A stretch of 64,000 bases of DNA from Panagrolaimus kolymaensis (taxonomy: Eukaryota > Nematoda > Chromadorea > Rhabditida > Panagrolaimidae): positions 5,766,001 to 5,830,000 of the forward strand of contig JAJQJQ010000005.1 of the NCBI GenBank assembly GCA_028622995.1. Direction: 5' to 3'. A model generated the notes under the pieces. That model was not told where the DNA came from, searched no databases, and saw only the letters and a program-made list of their open reading frames with translations. This document shows, piece after piece, positions 60,684-64,000 of the stretch. The first letter of the stretch is position 1, and every line of letters begins with the position of its first letter. The translations under genes were made by a program, and so were the position numbers.

Positions 60684-61731
60684 ATGTTACAACGAAGTTC
60701 AGAAATGGGTGATGAAGTACCTATCGTTTCAATTTGTGTTGTTGCTGATAAACAAAAATGTCCAGCAGCTTTTACTCCTGTAAGCCTTTTTCATATTTCA
60801 ATCTTTGATGATTCATTATTATCGATCAAAAATTTTTTATCTAGCCTTTTCATTTAATTATTACTAAATATGATTAAAATTATAGATTCTAAAAACTTTC
60901 GATGATATGTCAGATGCAGATTTATGGAAAGATGGCGGATTCTTCGGTTTCAATCGATCCCTTCGTTACATTGCCATTAGTCGAGCTATTTCTGATACTG
61001 TAATCATTTTTATTACATTCTTCATTTTTTAATATCATTTATTACAGACAACCCTTGAAGTTGTGACGGATTTACTTGTTATTAGCGAAAAAGAAGCAAT
61101 TCCTGCTAGTTTCATAAGTATCGATTTTACTGTTGATTCAAGTAAGATTTTCTATGCTTAGTGACAACTTATTTTAAAATGGTAATTTATTAGATGAAAG
61201 AGCTCTTCGTAAAAAATATCTTTGCGCAAGATTTACTCCAAGAAATGATGCTTTGGATGCCGTTTCGAATATTATTGTATTAGCCCGATCAAAAAGACCA
61301 CCAAAAGGATATACAGGTACTAATTAACTTTATAAGAGAAAGCTTTATCTTATATTTAAAATTAAGATGCTGGCGACATTGATGGCATGAAAATTTGCTT
61401 TAAAGTTTCAACAATACCTGAAAATTATGGTCGCCTTGTTCATAGTCAATCTAATCCAGGACCCTTATATCCAGCTGTTCCAACCAAGCTATTGAACGAA
61501 GATTATCGACATAGCACTTCGACTTTAGAAAGACAACCTGTACAAAATTTTAATCCATTTACAATTCGTGCTCAAAAAGGTTCAATTAAAGGGATTGATG
61601 GTGTTCCATTCAAGCTACGACCCGATCTTCAAACTTCGACTGCTAAAAGTAAAGATGCTTTGCCTGAACTGATTGATCCACAATTTGAAGTTTATTATGA
61701 TTTCGCAACAGAACGACAATGTGTTGTTTGA
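60684..61731 (+). CDS. mvb-12: ESCRT-I subunit MVB12 (MABP domain)
   Basis: Five exons (60684-60779, 60886-60999, 61048-61141, 61194-61316, 61367-61731) join in frame (263 residues). The N-terminal two thirds are a MABP domain with the family landmarks DADLWKDGGFFG, ISRA, LVISEKEAIPASFISID, ALRKKYLCARFTPR and DGMKICFKV. The tail is Pro/Thr-rich with an acidic segment (LPELIDPQFEVYYD), like the C-terminus that binds the ESCRT-I stalk. MVB12 joins TSG101, VPS28 and VPS37 on endosomes and helps sort ubiquitinated cargo. The start could also be the internal Met at 60705. The last acceptor is ATTAAG rather than TTTTAG. Confidence 0.82.
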
Positions 61732-61862
61732 AATGAAATGATTCAAATTTGTCTTTTTTATTTTAATTATCGTTTATACAAACTTTTTTTATGTATCTGT
61801 GAATATATGAGATCTCTTTATTCTATTTTATAATTACAGTTTTTACTTTCAACAATGCTTTA

Positions 61863-63829
61863 TTAGTAACATTCTTTAGAAATACATTCGTGACAATTAT
61901 GAGTTTTTGATTTCATTGTTGAAAGGATATCATCGAGCAGGGCTTTGGTATCACCGTAAAATTCAGTAAATCGAGAGTGTCGAGATTTCCATTCCTTGAC
62001 AGATAGTTCAAAAATTTGAATAATGAGAGGCAGTTCAGGAAATTCAGGAATTCTTCGACACATTGAAAGAGCAGCTTCTCGAACTTCAGCATCGTCGTCG
62101 AAATCAAAAATGAAACAAATAACCGATTTAGCAACAGCGACGGCAGATGGTTGACAGAGATCAAGACAATGTGAAATTCCTCGAATTACAGAAATCCTAA
62201 ACAAATATATAAGTATAATGTAAGATTATTGTCATCTTACCTAACATCTCGATCAGTTCTTGCTTCAAAAATTTTCATAGCATTTTCAGTTAAAACATTT
62301 GGATTATGTTTTGCTAAATATTCAGCTGCATTTTTAGCAAGAAATTGATCTTCATCTTGAAAGATTTTTTCAAGAACTTTAGTTTTGAAATCAAGTCCAG
62401 GAATGAGAATTGGATCCGTATTGTCGTAGTAAAATCCAATAATATCCAAAACCACGTCGAAATCAGCCAAATCATTAGATTTTATCAAGGTTGAAATGAC
62501 CTTAGTAAAAAATATTTTTGCACCAGGAGATCGAGTAATTTCAGAACTGAAATGATTTCGCTAGTTATAACGTTATTATTTTACAAAATAAAAACATCCG
62601 TTTTTAATATGGATCTTTAAGCTTACCACAAAATTTCATGAGGAGATCGACGAATTCTTGGTAAAATTGATTCAAGCAAATGTGGAAAAATATCACAAGG
62701 AAGATAACGATTAGCAAGCGAAAAAAAATGACGAAGAGCTTCAGGTGAACAATGACGAGGATAAGGAAGTTCTGATCGTAATGACATAAGAAGTAATGGA
62801 ATTTCCTAAAACATGATAAAAAAATACAAAGGAACGAAAATTGCTAATAAGCTATACTTTTTCATGTAAAACACTTGAAACATAAGGTAAAATGTAATCA
62901 ACTTCTTCACCGGCTTCCCGTTTTAAAAGTTCAAAAGCAGCTCTCTTTCTTGCAGCATGAGGTGAACTAGCGATGTGATTCATTAATTCGTTTATAGTAT
63001 TCAATTTTGTATGATGATCACTAAAGTCAGCAAAAACATCGAGACCAATTTCACATTTCCAACTAAAAAAATAAAGTAAAGAAACGCAAGAAAATATAAA
63101 GAACTTACATTAAAGTTGCCATAAGTTTGCAAATATTTCTTTCTGCTCTTTGAATTTTCTTAAAATGCTTTATCAATTTCCAAACATTTTCTTTCTTAAT
63201 AGTAACAAGATCAATAAGTTGTGCTTCAAAATAAATCCTTGCTAAACCATCCAAAGCCATAATTGAAGAACATTCGGTCGTTGCACCAATCAACTTCTGT
63301 ATTTTATCTTGACTTGGTGAAATATAAAGTAATTTAGCCACAAAATTTTCAACTTCCTTGCGACAAAACAAATTAGCATTTTGACTTTGAAGTTGTAAAA
63401 GTGAAATATCTAGATATGTATCTGGAAAAAAAACTATCGTACACTTAGAATAATAAAGAAATAAATGTTACCCTTTTCATTTTCAATTAACCCGAAATCC
63501 AAAAGTACACCCAAGAAATTAAAGTAGACCTCTTTCGTTGTGCTCGTTTTTCCACTTTGATTTGAATCATAAGCCACCATAATTTCTTTTCCAAATTTAT
63601 CAAGCGTTCCCGTAGTTTTAACATTTTCTTGAGCCATTCTAAGACCTAAGGCAATAAGAACATCAATGCCCTTTGGTTTCTTTTCAACAAATTCGATGAT
63701 CTTTTCCAAAATTTCAGCTGTCGGTGGAAAGTAATAAAGCAAGAGGGCATCAATAAAAGCTTGATCAATATCCGGATCATCAGGATTGAAAGCAGCAATA
63801 TCTTTCAGCAAAGCCCAATCAACAGCCAT
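61863..63829 (-). CDS. HEAT-repeat protein, BRAT1-like, ending in Cys-Tyr
   Basis: Six minus-strand exons (63829-63472, 63421-63109, 63062-62858, 62805-62627, 62546-62241, 62196-61863) give 564 residues. The protein is all-helical with amphipathic repeat pairs resembling HEAT/ARM repeats (for example DDDAEVREAALSMCRR) and has no membrane or catalytic motif. It ends CHECISKECY. A C-terminal Cys-Tyr is the feature by which BRAT1 enters the INTS11 endonuclease site of Integrator, so a BRAT1 orthologue is plausible; human BRAT1 is longer (821 residues). A CCTCTAG acceptor lies immediately before the ATG. The gene converges on MVB12 (131 bp between stop codons). HEAT architecture is clear; BRAT1 identity is inferred. 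Confidence 0.55.
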
Positions 63830-64000
63830 CTAGAGGGAGAAAAAAATATTAAACACTTTGATCTTTTGTTATAAAATATACGAACAGTAAAAACTGAATT
63901 AAAAAAAATCAAGTTGGAAAGACAAGTTCGATATTAACAAAAATTTATTTAGTAAATCAAACTCAACAACAAAACACATTACACCACAGATGAATAACAA
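63830..64000. other. Right edge, non-coding
   Basis: AT-rich 5' flank of the BRAT1-like gene. No reading frame or RNA gene is recognisable before the window ends. Confidence 0.4.

Overview
The window reads as nuclear DNA of a nematode. It is strongly AT-rich and gene-dense. Genes are cut by many short introns (mostly 40-60 bp, GT...AG, typically ending TTTTAG or TTTCAG), and several starts sit just behind a TTTTAG/CTAG acceptor, as expected for spliced-leader trans-splicing. Gene content fits: a nematode 7TM chemoreceptor, a one-Ig-domain secreted protein, F-spondin with TSR and Kunitz domains, and a muscle myosin. The AT content and splice style suggest a clade IV-type nematode, but the species cannot be named from the sequence. 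No tRNA, rRNA or CRISPR array was recognised.

I support 23 protein-coding genes. Left part (1-16 kb): a short secreted peptide precursor, an S6 kinase (rsks-1 type), a two-TM protein with PPxY motifs, an Sra/Srab-type chemoreceptor, a 5'-truncated F-spondin, an orphan basic protein and an ING-family PHD protein. Between the chemoreceptor and F-spondin lie transposon debris and a GGGAC-rich block. Middle (17-38 kb): a testin homologue with an in-frame TAA, a diverged CSL (Su(H)/LAG-1) protein, a C2HC-finger orphan, a one-Ig protein, eIF2B-epsilon with a small downstream gene, a KLF zinc-finger factor and a complete muscle myosin II heavy chain. Right part (40-64 kb): an ABCB-like membrane protein without ATPase domains, a fatty acid elongase, a Pro/Gln-rich nuclear protein, an SLC12A9-type transporter, cobalamin-dependent methionine synthase, a SUV39-type SET methyltransferase, the ESCRT-I subunit MVB12 and a BRAT1-like HEAT protein.

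The genes do not form one pathway. Local arrangements worth noting are two head-to-head pairs with short shared promoters (C2HC protein/one-Ig protein; SET protein/MVB12) and a possible two-gene operon (eIF2B-epsilon plus a 95-aa protein). Large non-coding stretches flank the KLF, myosin, elongase and Pro/Gln-rich genes.

The most unusual item is the 723-aa ABCB-like protein at 40331-43042. It keeps both six-helix transmembrane domains in tandem but both nucleotide-binding domains are cleanly absent, so it looks like an ABC exporter fold put to a non-ATPase use. Other notable points are an S6 kinase that keeps a TOS-like motif but has Asn at the TORC1 hydrophobic-motif site, a CSL protein with an altered Notch RAM pocket, and a BRAT1-like protein ending in Cys-Tyr. 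Exon borders were placed by hand from reading frame and GT/AG signals; every multi-exon model closes in frame, but none has transcript support.
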